This document shows positions 9,537 to 18,617 of a stretch of DNA of 64,000 bases, piece after piece (the stretch's first letter is position 1; each line of letters begins with the position of its first letter). The position numbers and the translations under genes were made by a program. The notes under the pieces were generated by a model that did no database searches, was not told where the DNA came from, and saw only the letters and a program-made list of their open reading frames with translations. The stretch is from the NCBI GenBank assembly GCA_021732995.1, contig JAKFWA010000024.1, forward strand, positions 1-64,000, written 5' to 3'. This stretch comes from Planctomycetaceae bacterium. GTDB lineage: Bacteria > Planctomycetota > Planctomycetia > Planctomycetales > Planctomycetaceae.

Positions 9537-10733
9537 ATGAATCGCACGGATGTCATTGTGTTGGGCGGCGGGATTGTGGGTCTGGCGACGGCGTATCGGC
9601 TGTCTCAACGATACCCGGACAAGTCCATTCGGCTCATCGAGAAAGAAGCGTCGCTGGCGTTTCATCAGACCGGACGGAACTCGGGCGTGTTGCACTCGGG
9701 CATCTACTACAAGCCCAGCACTCTGCGAGCCAAGAACTGCCGCACGGGCAAGCAGGCCATGGAGCAGTTCTGCGCCGAGCAGAACATCGCTTACGAGATC
9801 TGCGGCAAGGTCATTGTCGCGGTGGACGATTCCGAGATTCCGAATCTGGAAAAGATCTTCGAACGCGGTCAGGCGAATGGCGTGAGCTGTGCCATGATCG
9901 GCGCGGAGCGGCTGAAGGAGATTGAACCACACGTGGCTGGAGTCCGCGCAATTCACGTGCCTGAAGCAGGCATCGTGGACTACGTCGGCGTCTGCCTGAA
10001 GCTGGGAGAACTGCTGCAACAACACGGCGCGGACGTTCGGCTCTCCACGAAGGTGATCGGCTTGCGGACGGGCACCGATGAAGTCGTGGTGCAGACCAAT
10101 CAAGGTGACTTTGCGACCTCGTACGTGGTGAACTGCACCGGCCTGCATGCGGACCGTGTCACCAGCATGAGCGGCCAGCGGCCCGAGGCTCAGGTCGTGC
10201 CATTTCGCGGTGAGTATTTTGAACTGAAGCCCGATGCTCAGCACCTGTGCCGCGCTTTGATCTATCCCGTACCCGATCCGAAGTTCCCGTTCCTCGGAGT
10301 GCACTTCACCAAGCTGGTGAAGGGCGGCGTGGAGTGCGGTCCGAACGCGGTGCTGGCGTTCGCTCGCGAGGGCTACACGAAGCGCGACATCAACCTTCGC
10401 GATCTGGTGGAATCGCTGACCTATGTGGGCTTCCTGCGAATGGCGTCGCGCCATTGGCGAACCGGCTGCCATGAGATGTGGCGATCCTTCAGCAAGCAAG
10501 CCTTCGTGAAAGCTCTGCAACGACTTATTCCCGAGATTCGATCAGAACAACTCGAACACGCCCCCGCAGGTGTGCGCGCTCAAGCACTGGGCCGCGACGG
10601 CAACCTGCTCGACGATTTCTTGATTCAGGACACTTCGCGCGTTGTGAACGTCGGCAATGCACCGTCACCGGCAGCAACCGCCGCGCTGAACGTTGGCAAT
10701 CTGATCGTGGACCGCCTGGCAACGAAGTTCTGA
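9537..10733 (+). CDS. lhgO: L-2-hydroxyglutarate oxidase (LhgO-type FAD oxidase)
   Basis: 398-aa FAD-dependent DAO-family oxidoreductase. The dinucleotide motif 'VLGGGIVGLATAYRL' sits at the N-terminus, followed by the LhgO signature 'SLAFHQTGRNSGVLHSGIYY' and 'GPNAVLAFAREGY' in the C-terminal half. The enzyme oxidises L-2-hydroxyglutarate to 2-oxoglutarate and passes electrons to the respiratory chain. The frame opens at a TTG (9522), but the ATG at 9537 lies immediately before the Rossmann motif and is preferred. It ends just before a 26-bp-arm palindrome. Confidence 0.92.
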   Translation: MNRTDVIVLGGGIVGLATAYRLSQRYPDKSIRLIEKEASLAFHQTGRNSGVLHSGIYYKPSTLRAKNCRTGKQAMEQFCAEQNIAYEICGKVIVAVDDSEIPNLEKIFERGQANGVSCAMIGAERLKEIEPHVAGVRAIHVPEAGIVDYVGVCLKLGELLQQHGADVRLSTKVIGLRTGTDEVVVQTNQGDFATSYVVNCTGLHADRVTSMSGQRPEAQVVPFRGEYFELKPDAQHLCRALIYPVPDPKFPFLGVHFTKLVKGGVECGPNAVLAFAREGYTKRDINLRDLVESLTYVGFLRMASRHWRTGCHEMWRSFSKQAFVKALQRLIPEIRSEQLEHAPAGVRAQALGRDGNLLDDFLIQDTSRVVNVGNAPSPAATAALNVGNLIVDRLATKF

Positions 10734-10762
10734 TCACTTCCGTATGCAACACGAATGAGATC

Positions 10763-10828
10763 TCACGCGAAGGCGCGGAGCCGCGAAGAAAAGAAGTCAA
10801 ACCTTCGCGGCTCCGCGCCTTCGCGTGA
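10763..10828. repeat. Long perfect palindrome, dispersed-repeat type
   Basis: Perfect inverted repeat with 26-bp arms (10763-10788 and 10803-10828) and a 14-nt AG-rich loop, placed between the convergent lhgO and queA genes. The arm consists of alternating GAAG/GGAG and GCGC units (for example GAAGGCGCGGAGCCGC), a composition familiar from dispersed palindromic repeats in many bacterial genomes. It can act as a bidirectional terminator for the convergent pair. Confidence 0.85.
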
Positions 10829-10854
10829 CACTTCTGCTTGATCAAGCGGCGCCT

Positions 10855-11925
10855 TCAGAGAATCAGCATCGCGTCGCCATAGCTGTAGAAGCGGTAGCCT
10901 TCGTCGATCGCGGTTTGATACGCGTGGCGAATGAAGTCATGACCTGCCAGCGTGCTGACCAGCACGAGCAGCGTAGACTTCGGCAGATGAAAATTGGTCA
11001 GCAGGCAATCGACCGTGCGGAATTGATACGGCGGTCGAATGAAGAGCCGCGTATGTCCGCTCCACGGTTCGAGCGTTCCTGACTGGCTGGCCGATTCCAG
11101 AGTCCTCACAGACGTTGTTCCAATCACCACAACTCGCCCGCCGCGAGCTTTGGCCGCACGGATCTTCTGCACGGTTTCAGTACTGACTTCGCACCACTCC
11201 GAGTGCATCTGATGCTCGGACAGTTTCTCGACGGCGATCGGTTTGAACGTGCCAATGCCGACGTGCAGGGTCACGCGCGCAATCTCAACACCGGCGGCGC
11301 GGCAGCGAACGAGCAACTCGGGCGTGAAGTGCAGACCGGCCGTCGGAGCAGCAATCGAACCGAGTCGCTCTGAGTAGGTCGTCTGATACCGCTCCCAGTC
11401 GGTGGCATCCGCCACCTTGCGCTGCATGTAAGGTGGCAACGGTAAGGTTCCATACTGCTGCAACACGACTTCTGCCGGTTCCGTCTGAGAGGGCACTGCA
11501 TCCCAGACCCCTTCATCCGATCGCTGCACTAATCGCAGTTCCAGCGGCGGCAGGTCTGACGCATGATGAATCGATGCGACCGAGATCGTTTCTCCCGGCT
11601 GCAACTTGCCGCGCGTTTGGGCGATCAGTTGCCACACGCCGTCCGACGTCGACGCAAGAAACAACCCTTCCCACTTGCCGCCCGTTGCCGATCGAGTTCC
11701 CAGCAATCTGGCTGGCAGAACTCGAGTGTCATTGAGCACCAGACAATCGCCCGGTTTCAGGAACGAAGGCAGGTCCGCGACGGTCCGGTGCTGAATCGAC
11801 TGAGTCGCGCGATCCAGAACCAGCAGCCGAGCCTGATCTCGCTGCTCGGCAGGTTGCTTGGCGATCAAATGCTCAGGCAGATGATAGTCGTAGGCCGAAA
11901 GATCATCGGAAGACGTCACATCCAT
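10855..11925 (-). CDS. queA: S-adenosylmethionine:tRNA ribosyltransferase-isomerase QueA
   Basis: 356 aa, standard length for QueA, which transfers and isomerises the ribose of SAM onto preQ1 in tRNA to give epoxyqueuosine. Signatures: 'LSAYDYHLPEHLIAKQPAEQR' region at the N-terminus, 'LVLNDTRVLPARL', 'GSIAAPTAGLHFT', 'LHVGIGTFKPI' and 'NFHLPKSTLLVLVS'. The frame opens with GTG GTG at 11931 and 11928; the ATG at 11925 is taken as start. Close upstream on the same strand is tRNA-Glu. Glu tRNA is not a queuosine substrate, so the neighbourhood is probably coincidental. Confidence 0.97.
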   Translation of the reverse strand: MDVTSSDDLSAYDYHLPEHLIAKQPAEQRDQARLLVLDRATQSIQHRTVADLPSFLKPGDCLVLNDTRVLPARLLGTRSATGGKWEGLFLASTSDGVWQLIAQTRGKLQPGETISVASIHHASDLPPLELRLVQRSDEGVWDAVPSQTEPAEVVLQQYGTLPLPPYMQRKVADATDWERYQTTYSERLGSIAAPTAGLHFTPELLVRCRAAGVEIARVTLHVGIGTFKPIAVEKLSEHQMHSEWCEVSTETVQKIRAAKARGGRVVVIGTTSVRTLESASQSGTLEPWSGHTRLFIRPPYQFRTVDCLLTNFHLPKSTLLVLVSTLAGHDFIRHAYQTAIDEGYRFYSYGDAMLIL

Positions 11926-11954
11926 CACCACATGCCTGAGCTGACAAACCCAAC

Positions 11955-11990
11955 GAAAAAAGCCCTGTCCGATTGCGTCGGACAGGGCTT
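11955..11990 (-). terminator. Rho-independent terminator of tRNA-Glu
   Basis: Perfect 12-bp stem (11961-11972 with 11978-11989, 5-nt loop) followed on the minus strand by six T residues, directly 3' of the tRNA gene and upstream of queA. Confidence 0.9.
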
Positions 11991-11993
11991 AGG

Positions 11994-12066
11994 CACCCCT
12001 ACGGGGATTCGAACCCCGGTCTAAGGAATGAGAATCCTTTATCCTGGGCCTCTAGACGATAGGGGC
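11994..12066 (-). tRNA. tRNA-Glu (anticodon CUC)
   Basis: 73-nt cloverleaf on the minus strand. The acceptor stem GCCCCTA pairs with TAGGGGT (the first pair is G-U), the D-arm reads GTCTAGAGGCCCAGGAT as in E. coli tRNA-Glu, the anticodon stem AAGGA/TCCTT encloses loop TTCTCAT (anticodon CTC), and the T-arm is CGGGG-TTCGAAT-CCCCG. The discriminator base is G and a complete CCA is not encoded. A strong terminator follows at once, so it is transcribed alone. Confidence 0.96.
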
Positions 12067-12358
12067 AGACAACTCGGCGTGACTCCGAAAAGTCACGTTG
12101 CAGCGCTTCGCCCAAGTGAAGCGCGGACAGAATGTTGATGAATGAAAGACACCAACGCAAGCATCCAAGGTTCACGCGGGAAAGACCTGGCTGCGGCCAA
12201 GTGAACCACTTGCAACAAAGACAAGTAGCTGGTCAGTTCCCTGACAATTCGCCCTGCAGGGATTCAGACCCCGGTCTAAGGAATGAGAATTCTTTATCCT
12301 GGGCCTCACGACCACACGAATGCTGGGTGTGCCAACTTTTGATCCCTCAATACCACGA
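12067..12358. other. Intergenic region with decayed tRNA copy
   Basis: 292 bp between tRNA-Glu and coaX. Apart from the partial tRNA-Glu copy at about 12251-12310 I see no gene or site. The promoter for tRNA-Glu should lie just above 12066 on the minus strand, but no clear -10/-35 pair can be assigned. Confidence 0.6.
12251..12310 (-). pseudogene. Degenerate partial tRNA-Glu copy
   Basis: About 50 nt here nearly match positions 12004-12053 of the intact tRNA-Glu: D-loop through anticodon loop, variable region and into the T-arm, with only a few differences. The T-loop TTCGAAT has become TCTGAAT, one anticodon-stem C is changed, and the acceptor stem and 5' D-arm are absent, so it cannot fold as a tRNA. 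It is a scar of a local tandem duplication or of a past recombination event at the tRNA 3' half. Confidence 0.85.
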
Positions 12359-13198
12359 TCACAACGATTCTGAGCAAGACGCACGACCTGCGGCCGCGAC
12401 GATGACGAGCCCTTGCAAGGCCAGGTAGGGGTAGTGCGTGGCCGTCGTCAGGTGAGGTAGCAGCAGTCGTGAGCCGCCGCCGGACAGTAGGAGTTGTGGA
12501 TCGTCACCCAGCGAAGCGCCGAGTCGCAACACCAGTTCGCGGATGGCGCCGATCTGGCCCCAGAAGATGCCGCTCATGATGGCTTCGCGAGTGTTCTTGC
12601 CCACGGCGGGATGGCCGCCGCTGTCGGGTTGAACATTGACGATCTCTTCAATCGAAACCAGCGGCAAGACTTCGGTGTAGTGATGCAGGGCCTGTGAACT
12701 CAGGGCGAAACCGGGCATGATCGCGCCGCCGAGAAAGGCTCCGTCGGCTCGCACGAGGTCCACCGTCGTCGCCGTCCCGCAGTCCACGATGACCGCTGAT
12801 TTCTGGCCGCCCGTGACGATCGGCGCGGCGACGGCGTTCAACAGTCGATCCAGGCCGACTCGACGCGGCTGGTCGACCAGAATCTCCAGCGGAAATCCAT
12901 CGGAACTCCGCACCAGGCACGGCTTACGAGACAGTGTTTCCGGCCAGGCCGCGACGACTCGATCCACGCCACGCTGATTTGAACCGGCAATCACTCCCCG
13001 TACGCCACTCGTGAGTTGCTGGACGGCCAGATGCAGATCCTGCCACGGCAGCGGCTGATCCAGCGCCACCGTCCACGCCGCCAGACAACGTGGCAACGCG
13101 CGCGGCGCGTTCGCCTGTTCCGCGTACTGGAACAAGGCAAACTTCACGCGGCTGTTTCCAACATCCACCGCCAACCAGGCAGGAGCGAGACTCGGCAT
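12359..13198 (-). CDS. coaX: Type III pantothenate kinase CoaX
   Basis: 279 aa from the preferred ATG. CoaX phosphorylates pantothenate in the first step of coenzyme A synthesis. The phosphate-binding 'AVDVGNSRVKFALF' is close to the N-terminus, 'RVGLDRLLNAVAA' carries the GxDR motif, and 'VIVDCGTATTVDLV' with 'GGAIMPGFALS' forms the ASKHA core. The frame continues upstream to a GTG at 13255, adding about 19 hydrophobic residues atypical for the family; neither start has a strong Shine-Dalgarno, so the start is less certain than the identity. It follows the kinase-WD40 gene on the same strand. Confidence 0.93.
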   Translation of the reverse strand: MPSLAPAWLAVDVGNSRVKFALFQYAEQANAPRALPRCLAAWTVALDQPLPWQDLHLAVQQLTSGVRGVIAGSNQRGVDRVVAAWPETLSRKPCLVRSSDGFPLEILVDQPRRVGLDRLLNAVAAPIVTGGQKSAVIVDCGTATTVDLVRADGAFLGGAIMPGFALSSQALHHYTEVLPLVSIEEIVNVQPDSGGHPAVGKNTREAIMSGIFWGQIGAIRELVLRLGASLGDDPQLLLSGGGSRLLLPHLTTATHYPYLALQGLVIVAAAGRASCSESL

Positions 13199-13306
13199 CG
13201 TTGAACTCAGAAAGGAACGTGGCGACAGGAACGACAGAATTGAAGCCATCCACACGACGCATGACTAGCGCCGGGCCGAACTTCGATACAGGACACTTCA
13301 GATTCT

Positions 13307-16300
13307 TCAGCGGCTCGGTCGGGCGTCCCACAGTTTCACGGTGCGATCCCAACTGGCAGAGATGATTCTGGAACCGTCCGAATTCATCGCCACGTCGCGA
13401 ACTCCGGCGGTGTGACCTTTCAAGGTCAGCAGTTCCTGGCCACTGAGCATGTCCCACAGTTTGATGGTGTGGTCGTCGCCGGTGGAGATCAGCCTTCGGC
13501 CATCCCGGCTGAAAGTCACTCGATTCACGTCGTCCACGTGACCGCGAAGCACCCTGTGTTCCACTCCGGTGCGAGAATCCCACACCCGCACCGTTTCGTC
13601 CTGGCCAGCCGAGGCGACGTAACGTCCATCCGGACTGAAGGCCACGCCGAACAAGACTCCTGTGTGGCCTTCGAACACCAGCAGTTCACGACCGCTGGTA
13701 AGATCCCAGACTCGGGCGGTGCGATCGTCGCTGACAGTGGCAAGCCTCAACCCATCGGGGCTGAATGACACATCATTCACTTCGTTCGTATGACCGCGCA
13801 GCGTGAGAAGTTCTCGACCATCCCGGGAGTCCCAGATACGAACCGTCCGGTCCGCACTGGCAGATGCCAGTTGGCTGCCGTCAGGACTGAAGTCTGTGGA
13901 GTAAACCCAGCCGAGTTTTCCTCCGAGGGTCAGCAGCAGTTCCCCCGACTCGACCTGCCAAACCTTGACGGTCTGATCGCATCCGCAGGTGGCCAGCCTC
14001 TGGCCGTCGGGACTGAACGCCACTTCGTAGACGCCGCTGGTGTGAGCCTTCAGCGTCCTCAGTTCCCGATTGGTCGCGGCATCCCAGATCTTGACGAATT
14101 CATCCTTGCTGCCGGATGCGAAGTATCTTCCATCAAGGCTGAAATCGACACAGACGGCCCAGTGACGATGTGCTCGCAAAGTGGTGCTTTCCAGATTGCC
14201 GTCTCCGACCAGAGTGCAATCCAGCCGGGCAACTTCCTTGCGGTTCGCTACATCCCAGGTACGAACAGTTTGGTCCCAGCTCGCGGAGATCAGCCGCTGA
14301 CCGTCACTAGCCAACACCAGGCTGCGGACTTCGCCGCCATGCCCCGAAAGAGTGGCCTGCTCCTTGCCGGTTTCGACATCCCAGATCTTGATCAACTGAT
14401 CCTGGCCCGCAGATGCCAACTCACGACCGTCAGACACGAACACGGCTCCAAAGACGGTCCCATCATGACCAGTCAATGTCGACTGATGAGTGGCGGTCTC
14501 CGCATCCCAGACCTTCAAGGTGCCGTCTTCACTGGCGGAAGCCAGCTTCTTGCCATCAGGCGAGAAGGCGACGCCCTGCACCTCTTTCGTGTGACCTTTG
14601 AACGTCGCCAGTTCTGAACCCGTCCTGGTATTCCAAAGCTTGATCGTGGTATCCGCGCTCGCCGAGGCCAACCGTGAACCATCCTGGTTGAATACCAGAC
14701 CACGGACCCAACCGGTATGTCCGGGGAGCACAGCAATTTCCTTACCCGACGCCACGTCCCACAAACGAACCGCGTTATCGCGACCGCCCGTAGCCAACTG
14801 CGTGCCATCCGCACTGAGAGCCAGGCAAACCACAAAGTTCGTATGGCCACCCAAGACGCGCACCAGGTGACCATCCAGAGCGTCCCACAGTCGAGCGGTG
14901 CCATCCTCGCTGACCGTGGCCACCAGAGTCCCCTGCCGATTGAACGCGACATCGTTCACATCCCCCGTGTGCCCGGCCAAGGTCATCAGCACGCGCCCGG
15001 TAGACAGATCCCAGATCTTCGCCGTGGCATCACCGCTGGCCGTCGCCAGTCGGGTTCCATTGGGATGAACCGCAACCGACTTGATGTCGCCGGTGTGTCC
15101 TTTGAGTGGCAACTCGGCTCTGTGCCGCAACTGGTTCCAGAAGTGCCACTCAAAGCCCCGCAGGTCTTCTCCGCCCGTACTGGCAGCTTCAGTCTGCCGC
15201 AGACGTTCCTCCAGGTGATTGATATCCGCCTTCTCCCAGTCGCGCTGGGCGAGATTGATTTGTGAAGCGTAATAGTTTCGAAAAGCGCGCCGCGATTCTG
15301 CCGCGAGGCGTTCGTTGGAAGCGGAAACCACGACCAGCATGATTCCCAAACCTACCAGAGTCGCAAAGACCAGAGCCGCAGACGTTGCAGCCAGCGTCTG
15401 ATGCCGTCGCACCGCACGCCGCAAGCGGGTCGTCCAGACTTCCGGATAGGCCTTCACCGGCTCATCCGCGAGCCAACGTTCCAGTTCGACCGCCAGGGCT
15501 CTCGCAGACCGGTAGCGATCAACCGCTGCCAGAGACATGGCTTTCAGGCACACGGCTTCTAAAGGGCGCGGCGTTTCCGGATTGATGCTGCTCGGCTTAG
15601 GGAACTGACCAGTTCGCGCCCGCTGAAGTAGTTCAGCCAATCCTAGACGCTCTGACGATTCCTCGGTGCGGGCTCCAATCGGCGGCACTCCCGTCATGAG
15701 TTGAAACAACGTTGCCCCGAGGCTGTAGATATCGGTCGCCGGGCCAAGATCATCCAGTTGTCCGGAAGCCTGTTCGGGGCTCATGAAAGCTGGCGTGCCG
15801 ATTGCCTTGCCCATCATGGTGGGCGTTACGAGTTTGTCCGACGCTGGAACCAGCGGTCGCTCAGTATCGGCGGTTCCCAGTTGAGTTGACTCAGGACTGG
15901 AATGCAGATCGCGTCCGAGGACTTTGGCCAATCCCCAATCAACGACCAATGTCTCCCCGTATCGGCCCAGCATGATGTTGCCAGGCTTCAGATCGCGGTG
16001 CAGCACCCCGCGACTATGGGCATATTCAATTGCATTGCAGACGTCGATCAGGCGATTGATCAGCGCTCGAAACTCAAGATCGCTGACATAAGGCGTACGC
16101 GTCGAGTTCTTCCGCTTGCTGACGTTGTTGGGGGCATGAATCGCAGACCCTGAGGAATTGGGATCGGTATCGTGGCCATGAGGAGACAACGCCGGTGGAC
16201 TCGACGAACTCGCTGGCACAAGGCGACCTCGATGCTCATGAAACCTCTTGATGGCATCGTGCAGACTGTCTCCGCGAATGAACCTCATCGCGTAATAGGG

Positions 16301-16918
16301 ACGTCCATCTGAGAACGCTCCCAACGCGTACACGGGAACAATTCCGGGATGTTCGAGACCTCCCGTGACCTCCGCTTCGAGCACGAAACGACTCTGGGCA
16401 TTTGCGTCTTTGGCGAACGCACGTTTGACCTCTTTGAACGCCACTTCGCGTTTCAATTCAGTATCCAGCGCAACTGAAACCGTCCCCAAACCGCCCTCGG
16501 CATGTGGGCGCAGAACCTGAAAACGTCCCTGCTGGCGATGGCTTTCCAACTGAGTGGCTTCGATCACCGTTTCGGGACCGTGATCGTCAGCGCCGGCTTG
16601 TTGAACAGGCAGGCAGGCGCGAATGTCAGGGTCTGCCAACTGGCTCAATTGATTGAGTACACTTGAGTCGAGGCAGAGTAACTCAACCACCTCACGCGCT
16701 GCTCCCTGGTGCTCGGCAAGCTGCACATCGACCAGACGCGTCAGGAGATCCCGCCGTTCTGGCGACAGCAATCGTTGTTCAACGAGCAGTTCACCCAGAG
16801 GCCGCGACTTGTCCGCGCTCCAGCTCCTCAGTCTGTCGACGAGATCTCGCGCTGTAACACATCCCAGCCGCGACGCCAGAATGCCCAGCAAGACCTCGCG
16901 TTCTCCAACAGAAGCCAT
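13307..16918 (-). CDS. Membrane Ser/Thr protein kinase with 14 WD40 repeats
   Basis: 1203 aa. An N-terminal helical region (1-130) precedes a Hanks-type kinase domain: Gly-rich loop near 140-146, VAFK Lys162, catalytic 'HRDLKPGN' at 307-314 (Asp309), DWG at 327-329 instead of DFG, and 'GTPAFMSPEQA' at 374-384. Two low-complexity insertions (about 234-276 and 338-368) interrupt the kinase. One membrane helix follows (about 509-532), then a helical linker and 14 WD40 repeats from about 604, arranged 7+7 around a short irregular insert after repeat 7, so two beta-propellers are likely. Topology suggests a cytosolic kinase with extracytoplasmic propellers. Strong Shine-Dalgarno at the ATG. Divergent from an FHA-domain gene. 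The ligand is unknown. Confidence 0.95.
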   Translation of the reverse strand: MASVGEREVLLGILASRLGCVTARDLVDRLRSWSADKSRPLGELLVEQRLLSPERRDLLTRLVDVQLAEHQGAAREVVELLCLDSSVLNQLSQLADPDIRACLPVQQAGADDHGPETVIEATQLESHRQQGRFQVLRPHAEGGLGTVSVALDTELKREVAFKEVKRAFAKDANAQSRFVLEAEVTGGLEHPGIVPVYALGAFSDGRPYYAMRFIRGDSLHDAIKRFHEHRGRLVPASSSSPPALSPHGHDTDPNSSGSAIHAPNNVSKRKNSTRTPYVSDLEFRALINRLIDVCNAIEYAHSRGVLHRDLKPGNIMLGRYGETLVVDWGLAKVLGRDLHSSPESTQLGTADTERPLVPASDKLVTPTMMGKAIGTPAFMSPEQASGQLDDLGPATDIYSLGATLFQLMTGVPPIGARTEESSERLGLAELLQRARTGQFPKPSSINPETPRPLEAVCLKAMSLAAVDRYRSARALAVELERWLADEPVKAYPEVWTTRLRRAVRRHQTLAATSAALVFATLVGLGIMLVVVSASNERLAAESRRAFRNYYASQINLAQRDWEKADINHLEERLRQTEAASTGGEDLRGFEWHFWNQLRHRAELPLKGHTGDIKSVAVHPNGTRLATASGDATAKIWDLSTGRVLMTLAGHTGDVNDVAFNRQGTLVATVSEDGTARLWDALDGHLVRVLGGHTNFVVCLALSADGTQLATGGRDNAVRLWDVASGKEIAVLPGHTGWVRGLVFNQDGSRLASASADTTIKLWNTRTGSELATFKGHTKEVQGVAFSPDGKKLASASEDGTLKVWDAETATHQSTLTGHDGTVFGAVFVSDGRELASAGQDQLIKIWDVETGKEQATLSGHGGEVRSLVLASDGQRLISASWDQTVRTWDVANRKEVARLDCTLVGDGNLESTTLRAHRHWAVCVDFSLDGRYFASGSKDEFVKIWDAATNRELRTLKAHTSGVYEVAFSPDGQRLATCGCDQTVKVWQVESGELLLTLGGKLGWVYSTDFSPDGSQLASASADRTVRIWDSRDGRELLTLRGHTNEVNDVSFSPDGLRLATVSDDRTARVWDLTSGRELLVFEGHTGVLFGVAFSPDGRYVASAGQDETVRVWDSRTGVEHRVLRGHVDDVNRVTFSRDGRRLISTGDDHTIKLWDMLSGQELLTLKGHTAGVRDVAMNSDGSRIISASWDRTVKLWDARPSR

Positions 16919-17214
16919 GAGGAGCCCCCTACGACGCGCCCGGACGAACCAGAGATTTCTTTTTCGCGAATGCTATTGTCAGTTTGTGCGCTAGTGCGAT
17001 GGACGCTGAAATACTCCTGCAGCCCAGCATGTTACAAGTCCACGGAGATAGGCACCAAGGAACCGGGATGGAACTCAGCACTTGGAGCGAACCTGACAAA
17101 ACAATGTTTTCGCAACTTTGGTGAAGGTTCTCGTGCGATGCCGTTTGAGAATGGTTTGGTGCTGTGGCTAAGCTGTTTGGGCCAAGTCATCTCTTTGCGC
17201 TCAAGGGCAGTCAG
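16919..17214. other. Divergent promoter region, kinase/FHA
   Basis: 296 bp between the divergently transcribed kinase-WD40 gene and the FHA gene. It should hold both promoters. I cannot assign specific -10/-35 boxes or operators by eye. Confidence 0.5.
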
Positions 17215-18591
17215 ATGGAAGTTCAGCTTCGAGTTAAGACTGAGGGCAAGCCGGATCAAAAGGTCACCATCAGCAAGAACGTGACCGTCGGGCGCAGCAA
17301 GACGTGTCAGTTCCGCGTGATGTCGAACGACGTCAGTCGCGAGCACTGTCAGTTCATCCTGGGCGAAGGATCGCTGGCAGTCCGGGATCTGGGCAGCGCG
17401 AATGGGACTCAAGTCAACGGCCAGACGATTCCGCCTCAGACGGACTTTCCTGTGCCTTCGGGCGGCATGGTCGACATCGGGCCGCTGAAGTTTGTGGTGA
17501 AATATCAGTCCGCCCAGGCAGCTCCCGCCGCCGAAGATTCTGCCCCACCGTCGGTGGAGCCTGTTCCGGACACCATCATTGAGTCACGTCGACCTGCAGC
17601 GGCTGAAAAGACGGAGGCACCGAAGCCAGCCGCTCAACCCAAACCGGCGAAGGCAGCTCAGAAGCCTGCTAAGCCTGACCCGGCCGTTGTGCCCGAGCCA
17701 GCAGCCGAGGCTGATGAACCTCAATGGCCCAGCTTCGGTGACGATGCCGATGAAGGTCCCACCGTTGCCAGGACTCCAGTGGCAGCTCCAGCGGAATCGA
17801 AGAGCGATTTTTCGTTAGAAGACCTGAACGTCGAATCCGCGCCCGACACACTCCTCGAAATGCCCAAGAAGGCCGCCGAGCCGAAGCAGGCGGCAGAACC
17901 ACCAGCGGCTCCCGCAGTCGCTGCGAAACCTGCGGAACCGGTGGCTGAAGCTCCCGCCGCGACCGCAGCAGCTACTGAAGAGTTGCCCGGCTTTTTTGGA
18001 GGATCGGAAGATGGTCCCGGCTTCTCGTTTGATTTCGAAGAAGCCGCCGAGTCCGCGCCGACGGCAGACGCTTCGGCCATTCCCGCTCCGGTTGAACCTA
18101 CGGCAACTCAACCAACGGCGGAGAAGCCCGGCAAGTTGAAGTCTCTGTTCGGCCTGTTTGCGAAGGGCAAGAAGGAGGCTGCGTCGCCCGCTCCAAAGGC
18201 GGAAGCACCAGCACCAGAAGTCGAAACACCTGCAACGCCGGCGGCAACTGATTCGGAGGAAGCGGCATGGTTCAGCGGCGGGGGTAATGACGCTGGCGAT
18301 GTGCCCTACTTCCTGTCACAAGTGACAGAGACCGTTGTCGAGCCGGTCTCCCCTGTGGCGGCGCCTGCGCCCAAAGCGGAGGCTCCGAAAGCAGCGAGTG
18401 CTGCACCGGCGAAAGCCAAAGCGAAACCCGCCGGCGCCGCCGAGAAGAAAGCGGCTCCAAAACCGGCTCCTGCCGCAGCACCCGCACCGGCGGAAGAACC
18501 AGCGGCATTCCCCTTCGGTGGCGAGGTCGCTGGCGGCGAAGAGTCAGCGAATCCAGAATTCGCTGACTTCCTGAATCAACTCGGTAAATAG
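17215..18591 (+). CDS. FHA-domain protein with Ala/Pro-rich tail
   Basis: 458 aa. The FHA domain occupies about residues 1-100: 'TVGRSKTCQF' (GR at 26-27), 'VSREHCQF' (SREH at 41-44) and 'DLGSANGTQVNG' (58-69), the residues that hold phosphothreonine peptides. The remaining 350 residues are low complexity, rich in Ala, Pro, Glu and Lys, with short recurring 'FGGxxx', 'PGFFGG' and 'SLFGLFAKG' segments, and probably disordered. A GTG at 17164 opens the frame, but the ATG at 17215 follows AAGGGC and starts directly at the first FHA strand, as usual in the family. Divergent from a Ser/Thr kinase, it may be that kinase's substrate or reader. Confidence 0.9.
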   Translation: MEVQLRVKTEGKPDQKVTISKNVTVGRSKTCQFRVMSNDVSREHCQFILGEGSLAVRDLGSANGTQVNGQTIPPQTDFPVPSGGMVDIGPLKFVVKYQSAQAAPAAEDSAPPSVEPVPDTIIESRRPAAAEKTEAPKPAAQPKPAKAAQKPAKPDPAVVPEPAAEADEPQWPSFGDDADEGPTVARTPVAAPAESKSDFSLEDLNVESAPDTLLEMPKKAAEPKQAAEPPAAPAVAAKPAEPVAEAPAATAAATEELPGFFGGSEDGPGFSFDFEEAAESAPTADASAIPAPVEPTATQPTAEKPGKLKSLFGLFAKGKKEAASPAPKAEAPAPEVETPATPAATDSEEAAWFSGGGNDAGDVPYFLSQVTETVVEPVSPVAAPAPKAEAPKAASAAPAKAKAKPAGAAEKKAAPKPAPAAAPAPAEEPAAFPFGGEVAGGEESANPEFADFLNQLGK

Positions 18592-18617
18592 GCCCGGTCG
18601 TCGGGCGGAGCTGTCAC

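Noticed and set aside
12251-12310. Second functional tRNA-Glu
   Set aside because: Lacks acceptor stem and has a broken T-loop; only a partial copy.
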